Shown in pieces: positions 43,256-51,631 of a DNA stretch of 64,000 bases. The notes beneath the pieces were generated by a model. That model saw only the letters and a program-made list of their open reading frames with translations. It was not told where the DNA came from and searched no databases. This stretch comes from Pseudomonas proteolytica. GTDB lineage: Bacteria; Pseudomonadota; Gammaproteobacteria; Pseudomonadales; Pseudomonadaceae. The stretch is taken from assembly GCF_007858275.1 (NCBI RefSeq), contig NZ_VFEV01000004.1, positions 151,593 to 215,592 on the forward strand. Direction: 5' to 3'. Numbering within the stretch: the first letter of the stretch is position 1; the number at the start of each line of letters is the position of its first letter. Both the position numbers and the translations under genes were made by a program.

Positions 43256-45276
43256 CGCAAGCCTCCAACGCGATGCTGCGGGGTATCACAGACACCATTC
43301 TTGCAGCGCTCACATTCCTCGCAGAACGGCGCACTGCGCTTGAGGCTGAACACCTGCGCGGCACTCAACGCCGCCTGCAGGGTTTCCTGCACGCCCGGGC
43401 GCAACGCTGATGGCGCCACGGCCGCCGCCGGCGCACCACCCAGTTGGATCGGCGTGCTACTGAAAATCCCTGCCGCCGACAGGGTGATCCATTGCCCCCC
43501 GGCCTGCAGTGTCAGGCTGGCACCGCCATCGACCACCATTTGCTGGCCCGCGCCAAGGCTGATCTGCTCGCCCGCCTGCAGCGCATAACGTGCGACGTGC
43601 ACCTGCTGCTGCCCCGCGATCACCAGATGATCGTCCTGCTTCAATTCCGTCAGCCGGTTGCCGTGGGTAATCCGCTGCTCCTGGCCGTGCAATTCGTGGT
43701 GCGACTCGCCGCGCACCTGCACATGGCGCTGGTGATCCACCTGCACGCGCAAATCATGGAGCACGTGCTGGGTCCAGTCGCGCTGGGCACGCAGGTAGAT
43801 CTGCTCGGCGCCCTTGCGGTCTTCGATGCGCAGCTCGTTATAGCCGCCACCTCCCGGGCTGCTCTGGCTGCGGAAGATGCTGCGGGTCTTGTCCGCGGGC
43901 AAGTCGAGGGGCACCGGCGTCGCGCCGTTGGCCAGGCAACCCACCACCAGCGGCATGTCGATATCACCGTTGACGAAGCCCACCAGCACTTCCATGCCCA
44001 CCCGCGGGATCGTCACGCTGCCGTAATGCTCATGGGCCCAGGCGCTGGCGACCCGCAGCCAGCAACTGGAATGTTCGCCGGATTGGCCGTGGCGATCCCA
44101 GGCCAGTTGCACCTTGACCCGGCCGAACTCGTCGCAATGGATTTCGCTGTCCGCGGGCCCCGTGACCACGGCGTTCTGATATCCGGCAAGCGGGGCCCTG
44201 GCCTCAGGCAGCGGCGGGCGAAACGGCACGTCCCAGGGCGTGGCGAAAAACTCGTTGCGGTAACCCTGCTCGTCCACCACGCCCACGGATTCCTCCAGCA
44301 CTTGCGGCTGCCTGCCCTGATGGATCACCCGCGTCAACAGCCACAGGCCATTCCATTGCTGACGCGGATGATCGGCCAGCTTGAGGAACTGCCCGCTGAC
44401 CAACGCCGCCTGGTCGCCCTCACCCCGGGCCTGGCGCTGATCGCTGCGGTAACGCTCCAACGCCCGCTGCGCCAGATGCTTGCCCTGCCCACGGTCGGTG
44501 AAATGCCCGGGATAGCCCTGGGCCTCCAGCGTTGGCAGTTGCTCGCCCAGGGCGGCGCTTTCCAGCACCAGGCGCGGCTTGCGAAAGTCATAGTCGCGCA
44601 GGTTGACCCCGGTGGTCCGCGCCTCCAGGCGCACGTTGAAACGTTTGATCACCGGCACCGCCGCAACCATCCCTGAGCCCGGTGCATAGCCTGTCGGCTG
44701 ATCCGCCTGGGCAAACACCGTCTGGTCATCACCGAACACCAGCAGGTGGCCGTCCGGCGAATGCTGAAAGTGATAGTGAATCCCCAGTTCGGCACACAGG
44801 CGCTGGATAAACGCCAGATCGGTCTCATCGAACTGCACGCAGTATTCACGTTCGGGGTAGTCCGTACCCAGGCGCCATTCAAAGGCATCGCGCTGGATGC
44901 CCTGCCCTTCAAGCACCAGGCTGACGATCTGCGGCACGGTCTTGTGCTGGAAAATACGTTGGTGGGCACTGTGCTGCAGGTACGCCAGTTGCGGCACCAG
45001 GCTCACTTGATAGCGGGTCAGGCGCTGCCCCGAGTCACCTTGCGCAACGCCCTGGATTTGCCCGTGAATACCATGGCCCAGCGTATCGAAGGCGAGAAAG
45101 GCCTGGCGGTGCAGCAGGTCTTCCAGATCCAGGTCCGGCTGTTCGCTGACCAGTTCAATATCAAAACAATAGGGCTGGCTGATCGCCTCCTCGCCCTTGA
45201 ATGCCAGGACCTTGAGATCACTGGACCGGCCGTCGACGGTCAGGCTAAACGCACTTTGATTGGCAGGAGCGAACAT
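43252..45276 (-). CDS. vgrG: Type VI secretion tip protein VgrG
   Basis: VgrG forms the trimeric spike of the type VI secretion needle. The 674-residue protein has the gp27-like N-terminal part (about 1-370; FSLTVDGRSSDLKVLAFKG and LCAELGIHYHFQHSPDGH). The gp5-like OB-fold part follows (about 380-480; VTGPADSEIHCDEFGRVKVQ, WLRVASAWAHEHYG). The DUF2345 beta-helix then runs to near residue 630. The C-terminal 25 residues are Cys-rich (CEECERCKNGVC), a tail seen in other Pseudomonas VgrGs, with no evident enzymatic extension. No other type VI genes except DUF4123 adjoin it, so it is an orphan vgrG locus. Confidence 0.95.
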   Translation of the reverse strand: MFAPANQSAFSLTVDGRSSDLKVLAFKGEEAISQPYCFDIELVSEQPDLDLEDLLHRQAFLAFDTLGHGIHGQIQGVAQGDSGQRLTRYQVSLVPQLAYLQHSAHQRIFQHKTVPQIVSLVLEGQGIQRDAFEWRLGTDYPEREYCVQFDETDLAFIQRLCAELGIHYHFQHSPDGHLLVFGDDQTVFAQADQPTGYAPGSGMVAAVPVIKRFNVRLEARTTGVNLRDYDFRKPRLVLESAALGEQLPTLEAQGYPGHFTDRGQGKHLAQRALERYRSDQRQARGEGDQAALVSGQFLKLADHPRQQWNGLWLLTRVIHQGRQPQVLEESVGVVDEQGYRNEFFATPWDVPFRPPLPEARAPLAGYQNAVVTGPADSEIHCDEFGRVKVQLAWDRHGQSGEHSSCWLRVASAWAHEHYGSVTIPRVGMEVLVGFVNGDIDMPLVVGCLANGATPVPLDLPADKTRSIFRSQSSPGGGGYNELRIEDRKGAEQIYLRAQRDWTQHVLHDLRVQVDHQRHVQVRGESHHELHGQEQRITHGNRLTELKQDDHLVIAGQQQVHVARYALQAGEQISLGAGQQMVVDGGASLTLQAGGQWITLSAAGIFSSTPIQLGGAPAAAVAPSALRPGVQETLQAALSAAQVFSLKRSAPFCEECERCKNGVCDTPQHRVGGLR

Positions 45277-45388
45277 CCGGTGTTTCTCTGCAAGTGGAGG
45301 GCCTGGGATTCTGCACCAGCCATTTGCCGAGCGGCGCTGGCTGCAGGCAATTCAGTATTTCCCTACAAGGCAACCGTCACCGTCGCAC

Positions 45389-45427
45389 CAAAAAAAAGGC
45401 CCGACATCCAGGGATGCGGGCCTTTTT
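45389..45427. terminator. Bidirectional terminator between vgrG and putP
   Basis: GGCCCG-a-CATCC-agg-GGATG-CGGGCC has a near-perfect 11-bp stem. It is preceded by nine A and followed by five T, so on the minus strand it is an intrinsic terminator for putP. On the plus strand it is weaker. Confidence 0.88.
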
Positions 45428-45462
45428 CAGTTCAGCGGGCCATCAAGGCCTGGATGAACGCC

Positions 45463-46947
45463 TCATTTGTTGAGGTTGTAGTCTTTCTCGGCAGCGGTGA
45501 AGCGCTCGACCATACCGGCAGTCGGGGCACCCATCTTGCTCACGAAGTAGATCGCCAGGCTGGCGAAGATAAAGCCTGGGATGATTTCGTACAGACCCAG
45601 CAACTCGAAGTGTTTCCACACGATCACGGTGATCGCGCCGACCAGGATACCGGCCAGTGCGCCGTTACGGGTCATGCCTTTCCACAGTACCGAGATCAGG
45701 ACCACAGGGCCGAACGCGGCGCCGAAGCCGGCCCAGGCGTAGCTCACCAGGCCCAGTACACGGTTTTCCGGGTTGGCGGCCATCGCGATAGCGATCAGCG
45801 CAACCACCAGCACCATGATGCGACCTACCCATACCAATTCAAGCTGGGAAGCGCCCTTGCGCAGGAAAGCCTTGTAGAAGTCTTCGGTCAGGGCACTGGA
45901 GCACACCAGCAACTGGCAGCTCAGGGTGCTCATCACGGCAGCCAGAATGGCCGACAGCAGCACGCCAGCGATCCATGGGTTGAACAACAGCTTGGCCAGT
46001 TCGATGAACACACGCTCAGGGTTTTCGGTCACAGGACCTGCAACTTCAGGGTGTGCCGAGAAGTAGGCAATACCGAAGAAGCCTACAGCCACGGTACCGG
46101 CCAGGCACAGGATCATCCAGGTCATGGAGATACGACGTGCATTGGCAATCGACTTGACCGAATCCGCCGCCATGAAACGCGCGAGGATGTGTGGCTGGCC
46201 GAAGTAGCCCAGGCCCCAGCCCATCAGCGAGATGATGCCGATGAAGGTGGTGTTTTTCAGCATGTCGAAGTTGGTTGGATCGTTCGCTTCAATAGCCAGG
46301 AACGTGGTATCGACGCCGCCGGTGGCCAGCAGCACGATGATTGGCGTGAGGATCAAGGCGAAGATCATCAGCGTGGCTTGTACGGTATCTGTCCAGCTTA
46401 CTGCCAGGAAACCACCGATGAAGGTGTAGGCAATCGTCGCCGCAGCACCGGCCCACAGCGCCGTCCCGTAGGACATGCCGAAGGTGCTTTCGAACAGACG
46501 GGCACCCGCAACAATGCCGGACGCACAGTAGATGGTGAAGAACACCAGGATCACTACTGCCGAGATAATCCGCAGCAGGCCGCTTTTGTCTTCAAAGCGG
46601 CTGGAGAAGTAATCCGGCAGGGTCAGGGCGTCGCCGTTGTGTTCGGTCTGCACGCGCAGGCGACCGGCCACAAACAACCAGTTCAGGTAAGCACCGACGA
46701 TCAGGCCGATGGCGATCCAGCTTTCCGACAGGCCCGACATGTAGATGGCACCTGGCAGGCCCATCAACAACCAGCCGCTCATATCCGAGGCGCCAGCCGA
46801 GAGTGCGGTGACGACGCTGCCGAGGCTGCGACCACCGAGGATGTAATCGGAAAGGTTATTGGTGGAGCGATAGGCCATCAGACCAATCAACACCATTGCC
46901 GCGATGTAGATCACAAATGTGATCAGGGTTGGATTACTTACGCTCAT
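45463..46947 (-). CDS. putP: Sodium/proline symporter PutP
   Basis: PutP imports proline with sodium. The 494-residue protein has about 13 membrane helices and starts MSVSNPTLITFVIYIAAMV. It shows the solute:sodium symporter signatures YILGGRSLGSVVTALSAGASDMSGWLL near residues 47-73 and GYFGQPHILARFMAADS near 255. The start at 46947 is chosen because upstream codons (to 47103) encode no membrane segment and the family N-terminus starts here. It is divergent from putA across a shared control region, the standard put arrangement. Confidence 0.96.
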   Translation of the reverse strand: MSVSNPTLITFVIYIAAMVLIGLMAYRSTNNLSDYILGGRSLGSVVTALSAGASDMSGWLLMGLPGAIYMSGLSESWIAIGLIVGAYLNWLFVAGRLRVQTEHNGDALTLPDYFSSRFEDKSGLLRIISAVVILVFFTIYCASGIVAGARLFESTFGMSYGTALWAGAAATIAYTFIGGFLAVSWTDTVQATLMIFALILTPIIVLLATGGVDTTFLAIEANDPTNFDMLKNTTFIGIISLMGWGLGYFGQPHILARFMAADSVKSIANARRISMTWMILCLAGTVAVGFFGIAYFSAHPEVAGPVTENPERVFIELAKLLFNPWIAGVLLSAILAAVMSTLSCQLLVCSSALTEDFYKAFLRKGASQLELVWVGRIMVLVVALIAIAMAANPENRVLGLVSYAWAGFGAAFGPVVLISVLWKGMTRNGALAGILVGAITVIVWKHFELLGLYEIIPGFIFASLAIYFVSKMGAPTAGMVERFTAAEKDYNLNK

Positions 46948-47405
46948 TGAGTTACGCCCTGGCTTTGTTTTTATGTAGCGGCGGTCTGTCAGCCCACCTA
47001 CAAGAGAGTAGCTTGTAGACGAAACTGCATGCCGCGCATTTATGACTGACGTTTCCCCAGGAAAGCCATCAGCCGATGAACCGAACCTTGCAGTTGGTTG
47101 CACCTTGGGCGCGAATGCTATTCAACAAAGCAAATAAGGTGCAACCAGTTTCGTGAGAATAAGTTGCACCCAGGGATGATTTTCGGCAAACGGCGGGTTT
47201 TTGCTCCTTTTCGGAGCAAGAACAGCCAAATCCAGAAGTAAATGCACCAATACCAAGCCGATTCCGTCGAGTGAAAATGAATTCTGACGAGCAGCGCGGA
47301 TTTCGTGAAGAAAATGGGTTGCACCCGGTTGCACCTCGTACTGCGCAAAGCTAATCTTGCCGCCAGCTGATGCCACGCAGTAGTGGCACCCATGAGGATA
47401 AAAAT
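46948..47405. promoter_or_regulatory. putP-putA divergent control region with five GTTGCA sites
   Basis: The 458-nt gap has no supported gene. The motif GTTGCA, the core known to be bound by the PutA ribbon-helix-helix domain in E. coli, occurs at 47097-47102, 47163-47168, 47318-47323 and 47328-47333 on the plus strand and as TGCAAC at 47140-47145. The last two are direct repeats 10 bp apart (GGTTGCACCCGGTTGCACC). A hairpin TTGCTCC-ttttc-GGAGCAA lies at 47201-47219. PutA autorepression without proline is therefore expected. Confidence 0.85.
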
Positions 47406-50400
47406 ATGGCTACGACCACCCTTGGGGTCAAACTCGATGACCCGACCCGCGAACGCCTGAAGGCCGCCGCGACCTCCATTGATCGCACGCCGCACTGGCT
47501 GATCAAGCAGGCAATTTTCAATTACCTGGAGAAACTCGAGGGTGGTGCAACCCTGACCGAGCTCAACGGTTCGGGCATCAAGGACGCAGACGACGCCGGT
47601 GAGGTGCAGAACGACCACGCCCACCAGTGCTTCCTCGAATTTGCCGAGAGCATCCTGCCGCAATCGGTGCTGCGCGCCTCGATCACTGCTGCTTACCGTC
47701 GCCCCGAGCCGGAAGTGGTACCGATGCTGATCGAGCAGGCACGCCTGCCGGCCCAGATGGCCGAAGCCACCAACAAGCTGGCCGCCTCGATTGCCGAAAA
47801 ACTGCGCAACCAGAAGAGCGCCGGCGGCCGTGCCGGTATCGTCCAGGGCCTGTTGCAGGAATTCTCCCTGTCGTCCCAGGAAGGCGTGGCACTGATGTGC
47901 CTGGCCGAAGCCCTGCTGCGTATCCCCGACAAGGGCACCCGTGACGCACTGATCCGCGACAAGATCAGCACCGGCAACTGGCATCCGCACCTGGGCAACA
48001 GCCCGTCGCTGTTCGTCAACGCGGCCACCTGGGGGCTGCTGCTGACCGGCAAACTGGTCGCCACCCATAACGAGGCCGGCCTGACCTCATCCCTGAGCCG
48101 CATCATCGGCAAGAGCGGCGAGCCGATGATCCGCAAGGGCGTCGACATGGCCATGCGCCTGATGGGCGAGCAGTTCGTCACCGGCGAAACCATCGCCGAA
48201 GCCCTGGCCAACGCCAGCAAGTTCGAAGCCAAGGGCTTCCGCTATTCCTACGACATGCTCGGTGAAGCCGCACTCACCGAACACGACGCCCAGAAATACC
48301 TGGCCTCGTACGAACAAGCTATTCACTCCATCGGCAAAGCCTCCCATGGCCGTGGGATTTATGAAGGCCCGGGCATTTCCATCAAGCTGTCGGCCCTGCA
48401 CCCTCGCTACAGCCGCGCCCAGTACGAGCGCGTGATGGAGGAGCTGTACCCGCGCCTGCTGTCTTTGACCCTGCTGGCCAAGCAATACGACATCGGCCTG
48501 AACATCGATGCCGAAGAAGCCGACCGCCTGGAACTGTCCCTGGACCTGCTCGAGCGCCTGTGCTTCGAGCCGCAACTGACCGGTTGGAACGGCATCGGTT
48601 TCGTGATCCAGGCGTACCAGAAGCGCTGCCCGTACGTGATCGACTACGTGATCGACCTGGCGCGCCGCAGCCGTCACCGCCTGATGATCCGCCTGGTAAA
48701 AGGCGCGTACTGGGACAGCGAAATCAAGCGCGCCCAGGTCGAAGGCCTGGAAGGCTACCCGGTCTACACCCGCAAGGTGTACACCGACGTTTCCTACATT
48801 GCCTGCGCACGTAAGCTGCTGTCGGTACCGGAAGTCATCTACCCGCAGTTCGCCACGCACAACGCCCATACCCTGTCGGCCATCTACCATATTGCCGGCC
48901 AGAACTATTACCCCGGCCAGTACGAGTTCCAGTGCCTGCACGGCATGGGTGAACCGCTGTACGAACAGGTTGTAGGCAAGGTCTCCGAAGGCAAGCTGAA
49001 CCGTCCGTGCCGCGTGTACGCTCCGGTCGGTACCCACGAAACACTGCTGGCCTACCTGGTGCGTCGCCTGCTGGAAAACGGCGCCAACACTTCGTTCGTC
49101 AACCGTATCGCCGACCAATCCATCTCGATCCAGGAGCTGGTGGCCGATCCAGTGGCCAGCATCGAGCAGATGGCGACGCTGGAAGGCGGCTTCGGCCTGC
49201 CGCACCCGCGTATCCCGCTGCCGCGTGACCTGTATGGCAGCGAGCGTGCCAACTCGGCCGGTATCGACCTGGCCAACGAACACCGCCTGGCGTCGCTGTC
49301 CTGCGCCTTGCTGGCCACCGCGCACAACAACTGGAAAGCCGCGCCGATGCTCGGTTGCGCCTCCAGCAATGAACCCGCTGCGCCGGTGCTGAACCCCTCC
49401 GACCTGCGTGATGTGGTCGGCCATGTCCAGGAAGCCACCGTCGAAGACGTCGACAATGCGATCCAGTGCGCCCTCAATGCCGCTCCGATCTGGCAGGCCA
49501 CTCCACCGGCCGAACGCGCCGCGATCCTGGAACGTGCCGCGGACTTGATGGAAGGCGAGATCCAGCCACTGATGGGCCTGCTGGCCCGTGAAGCCGGCAA
49601 GACCTTCGCCAACGCCATCGCCGAAGTGCGTGAAGCCGTGGACTTCCTGCGTTACTACGCCGTGCAGGCGCGTAACGACTTCACCAACGACGCCCACCGC
49701 CCACTGGGCCCAGTGGTGTGCATCAGCCCGTGGAACTTCCCGCTGGCAATCTTCAGCGGCCAAGTCGCCGCTGCACTGGCCGCCGGTAACCCGGTCCTGG
49801 CCAAGCCGGCCGAACAAACCCCGCTGGTCGCCGCGCAAGCCGTGCGTCTGCTACTGGAAGCCGGTATTCCGCAAGGCGTGCTGCAACTGCTGCCGGGCCA
49901 GGGCGAAAGTGTTGGTGCCCGCCTGGTGGGTGATGATCGCGTCAAAGGCGTGATGTTCACCGGCTCCACTGAAGTGGCGCGCCTGCTGCAGCGTAACGTC
50001 GCCGGTCGCCTGGATGCCCAGGGGCGCCCGATCCCGCTGATCGCCGAGACCGGTGGCCAGAACGCGATGATCGTCGACTCCTCGGCCCTGACCGAGCAAG
50101 TGGTGATCGACGTTGTCTCCTCGGCCTTCGACAGTGCCGGCCAGCGTTGCTCGGCCCTGCGTGTACTGTGCCTGCAGGAAGATTCGGCAGACCGCGTCAT
50201 CGAAATGCTCAAGGGTGCCATGGCGGAATGCCGCCTGGGGAACCCGGAGCGCCTGTCCGTGGATATCGGCCCGGTGATCGACGCCGAAGCCAAGGCTGGT
50301 ATCGAGAAACACATCCAGGCCATGCGTGACAAAGGCCGCACCGTGTACCAGGTGGCGATTGCCGACAGCGAAGAAATCAAGCGCGGCACCTTCGTGATGC

Positions 50401-51359
50401 CAACCCTGATCGAGCTGGAAAGCTTCGACGAGCTGCAACGGGAGATCTTCGGCCCGGTACTGCACGTGGTGCGCTACAAGCGCAAGGAAATCGACCAGTT
50501 GATCGGCCAGATCAATGCCTCGGGCTACGGCCTGACCCTGGGCGTGCACACCCGTATCGACGAGACCATCGCCAAGGTGATCGACAACGTCCATGCCGGT
50601 AACGTCTACGTCAACCGTAACATCGTCGGTGCCGTGGTCGGCGTGCAGCCATTCGGCGGCGAAGGCTTGTCGGGCACCGGTCCGAAAGCCGGTGGCCCGC
50701 TGTATCTGTACCGCCTGCTGTCGACCCGTCCTACCGATGCGATCGAGCAATCCTTCGTACGTGGTGACGCACTTGCCGCGCCGGATGTACGCCTGCGTGA
50801 CGCCATGAGCCAACCGTTGACCGCCCTGAAAACCTGGGCCGAAAGCAATAAGTTCAGCGACCTGAGCGTGCTGTGCAGCCAGTTTGCCGCGCAATCGCAA
50901 AGCGGTGTCACCCGCCTGCTGGCCGGCCCGACTGGCGAACGCAACAGCTACGCCATCCTGCCCCGCGAGCACGTACTGTGCCTGGCAGAAGTGGAAGGCG
51001 ATTTGCTGGCGCAACTGGCGGCCGTACTGGCTGTGGGTAGCTCGGCGGTGTGGCCGGAATCTGACCTGACCAAGGCGCTGTTCCCACGGTTGCCGAAGGA
51101 AGTTCAGGCGAAGATCCAGCGTGTGGCCGACTGGACCAAGGACGAAGTGATCTTCGATGCGGTTCTGCACCATGGCGATTCCGACCAACTGCGTGGAGTG
51201 TGCCAGCAAGTGGCCCAGCGCAGCGGCGCGATTGTCGGGGTCAATGGCCTGTCTTCGGGCGAAACCAACATTGCGCTGGAGCGTTTGGTGATCGAGCGCG
51301 CGTTGAGCGTCAACACCGCTGCGGCTGGCGGTAACGCGAGCTTGATGACGATCGGCTGA
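47406..51359 (+). CDS. putA: Trifunctional PutA: repressor, proline dehydrogenase and P5C dehydrogenase
   Basis: PutA oxidises proline to glutamate in two steps and represses the put genes. The 1317-residue protein begins ATTTLGVKLDDPTRERLKAAA, the ribbon-helix-helix DNA-binding domain (residues 1-48). The FAD-dependent PRODH barrel covers about 150-570 (GPGISIKLSALHPRYSRAQ, RLVKGAYWDSEIKRAQ). The ALDH domain covers about 650-1130; its catalytic residues are Glu in IAETGGQNAMIVDSSAL and Cys in AGQRCSALRVL. A C-terminal extension follows. GAGGA at 47394-47398 supports the ATG at 47406 over 47370. No regulator gene adjoins it, consistent with autoregulation. Confidence 0.97.
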   Translation: MATTTLGVKLDDPTRERLKAAATSIDRTPHWLIKQAIFNYLEKLEGGATLTELNGSGIKDADDAGEVQNDHAHQCFLEFAESILPQSVLRASITAAYRRPEPEVVPMLIEQARLPAQMAEATNKLAASIAEKLRNQKSAGGRAGIVQGLLQEFSLSSQEGVALMCLAEALLRIPDKGTRDALIRDKISTGNWHPHLGNSPSLFVNAATWGLLLTGKLVATHNEAGLTSSLSRIIGKSGEPMIRKGVDMAMRLMGEQFVTGETIAEALANASKFEAKGFRYSYDMLGEAALTEHDAQKYLASYEQAIHSIGKASHGRGIYEGPGISIKLSALHPRYSRAQYERVMEELYPRLLSLTLLAKQYDIGLNIDAEEADRLELSLDLLERLCFEPQLTGWNGIGFVIQAYQKRCPYVIDYVIDLARRSRHRLMIRLVKGAYWDSEIKRAQVEGLEGYPVYTRKVYTDVSYIACARKLLSVPEVIYPQFATHNAHTLSAIYHIAGQNYYPGQYEFQCLHGMGEPLYEQVVGKVSEGKLNRPCRVYAPVGTHETLLAYLVRRLLENGANTSFVNRIADQSISIQELVADPVASIEQMATLEGGFGLPHPRIPLPRDLYGSERANSAGIDLANEHRLASLSCALLATAHNNWKAAPMLGCASSNEPAAPVLNPSDLRDVVGHVQEATVEDVDNAIQCALNAAPIWQATPPAERAAILERAADLMEGEIQPLMGLLAREAGKTFANAIAEVREAVDFLRYYAVQARNDFTNDAHRPLGPVVCISPWNFPLAIFSGQVAAALAAGNPVLAKPAEQTPLVAAQAVRLLLEAGIPQGVLQLLPGQGESVGARLVGDDRVKGVMFTGSTEVARLLQRNVAGRLDAQGRPIPLIAETGGQNAMIVDSSALTEQVVIDVVSSAFDSAGQRCSALRVLCLQEDSADRVIEMLKGAMAECRLGNPERLSVDIGPVIDAEAKAGIEKHIQAMRDKGRTVYQVAIADSEEIKRGTFVMPTLIELESFDELQREIFGPVLHVVRYKRKEIDQLIGQINASGYGLTLGVHTRIDETIAKVIDNVHAGNVYVNRNIVGAVVGVQPFGGEGLSGTGPKAGGPLYLYRLLSTRPTDAIEQSFVRGDALAAPDVRLRDAMSQPLTALKTWAESNKFSDLSVLCSQFAAQSQSGVTRLLAGPTGERNSYAILPREHVLCLAEVEGDLLAQLAAVLAVGSSAVWPESDLTKALFPRLPKEVQAKIQRVADWTKDEVIFDAVLHHGDSDQLRGVCQQVAQRSGAIVGVNGLSSGETNIALERLVIERALSVNTAAAGGNASLMTIG

Positions 51360-51631
51360 TCACTGCCAAAGTGGGGCACCTGCAATGGGTGCCCCACTGC
51401 ATTGCATCTGTCGAAACCGGATAAATGTAGGAGCTGGCTTGCCTGCGATGGCGGTGGGCCAGGCACTATTTGCTTGGTTGACACTCCGCCATCGCAGGCA
51501 AGCCAGCTCCTACATTGACCGCGTCAGACCTTTACGTTGTGTTTTGCTGCTCCATCACCCAGATCAATCTTGCTATCGCGCCTCTATTCGCGCACTTAGA
51601 CTGCGGCCTATTCCCACATAGGTAAGCCGCC
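51360..51631. other. Gap after putA
   Basis: About 270 nt hold a short inverted repeat after putA (GGGGCACCT...GGTGCCCCA near 51373-51396, a likely putA terminator without a T-run), a REPIN (51426-51514) and the promoter of the acyl-CoA dehydrogenase gene, which was not resolved. Confidence 0.6.
51426..51514. repeat. REPIN (GAGCTGGCTTGC-type)
   Basis: TGTAGGAGCTGGCTTGCCTG at 51426 faces its inverted copy ending at 51514. The arms continue as GCGATGGCGG / CCGCCATCGC. Confidence 0.9.

Noticed and set aside
43252..43330. Cys-rich VgrG tail as an effector domain
   Set aside because: The tail is only about 25 residues and similar tails occur in ordinary Pseudomonas VgrGs, so it is too short for an enzyme.
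47118..48068. Minus-strand frame covering the putA start and the put control region
   Set aside because: It crosses the GTTGCA operators and the DNA-binding domain of PutA and resembles no known protein.
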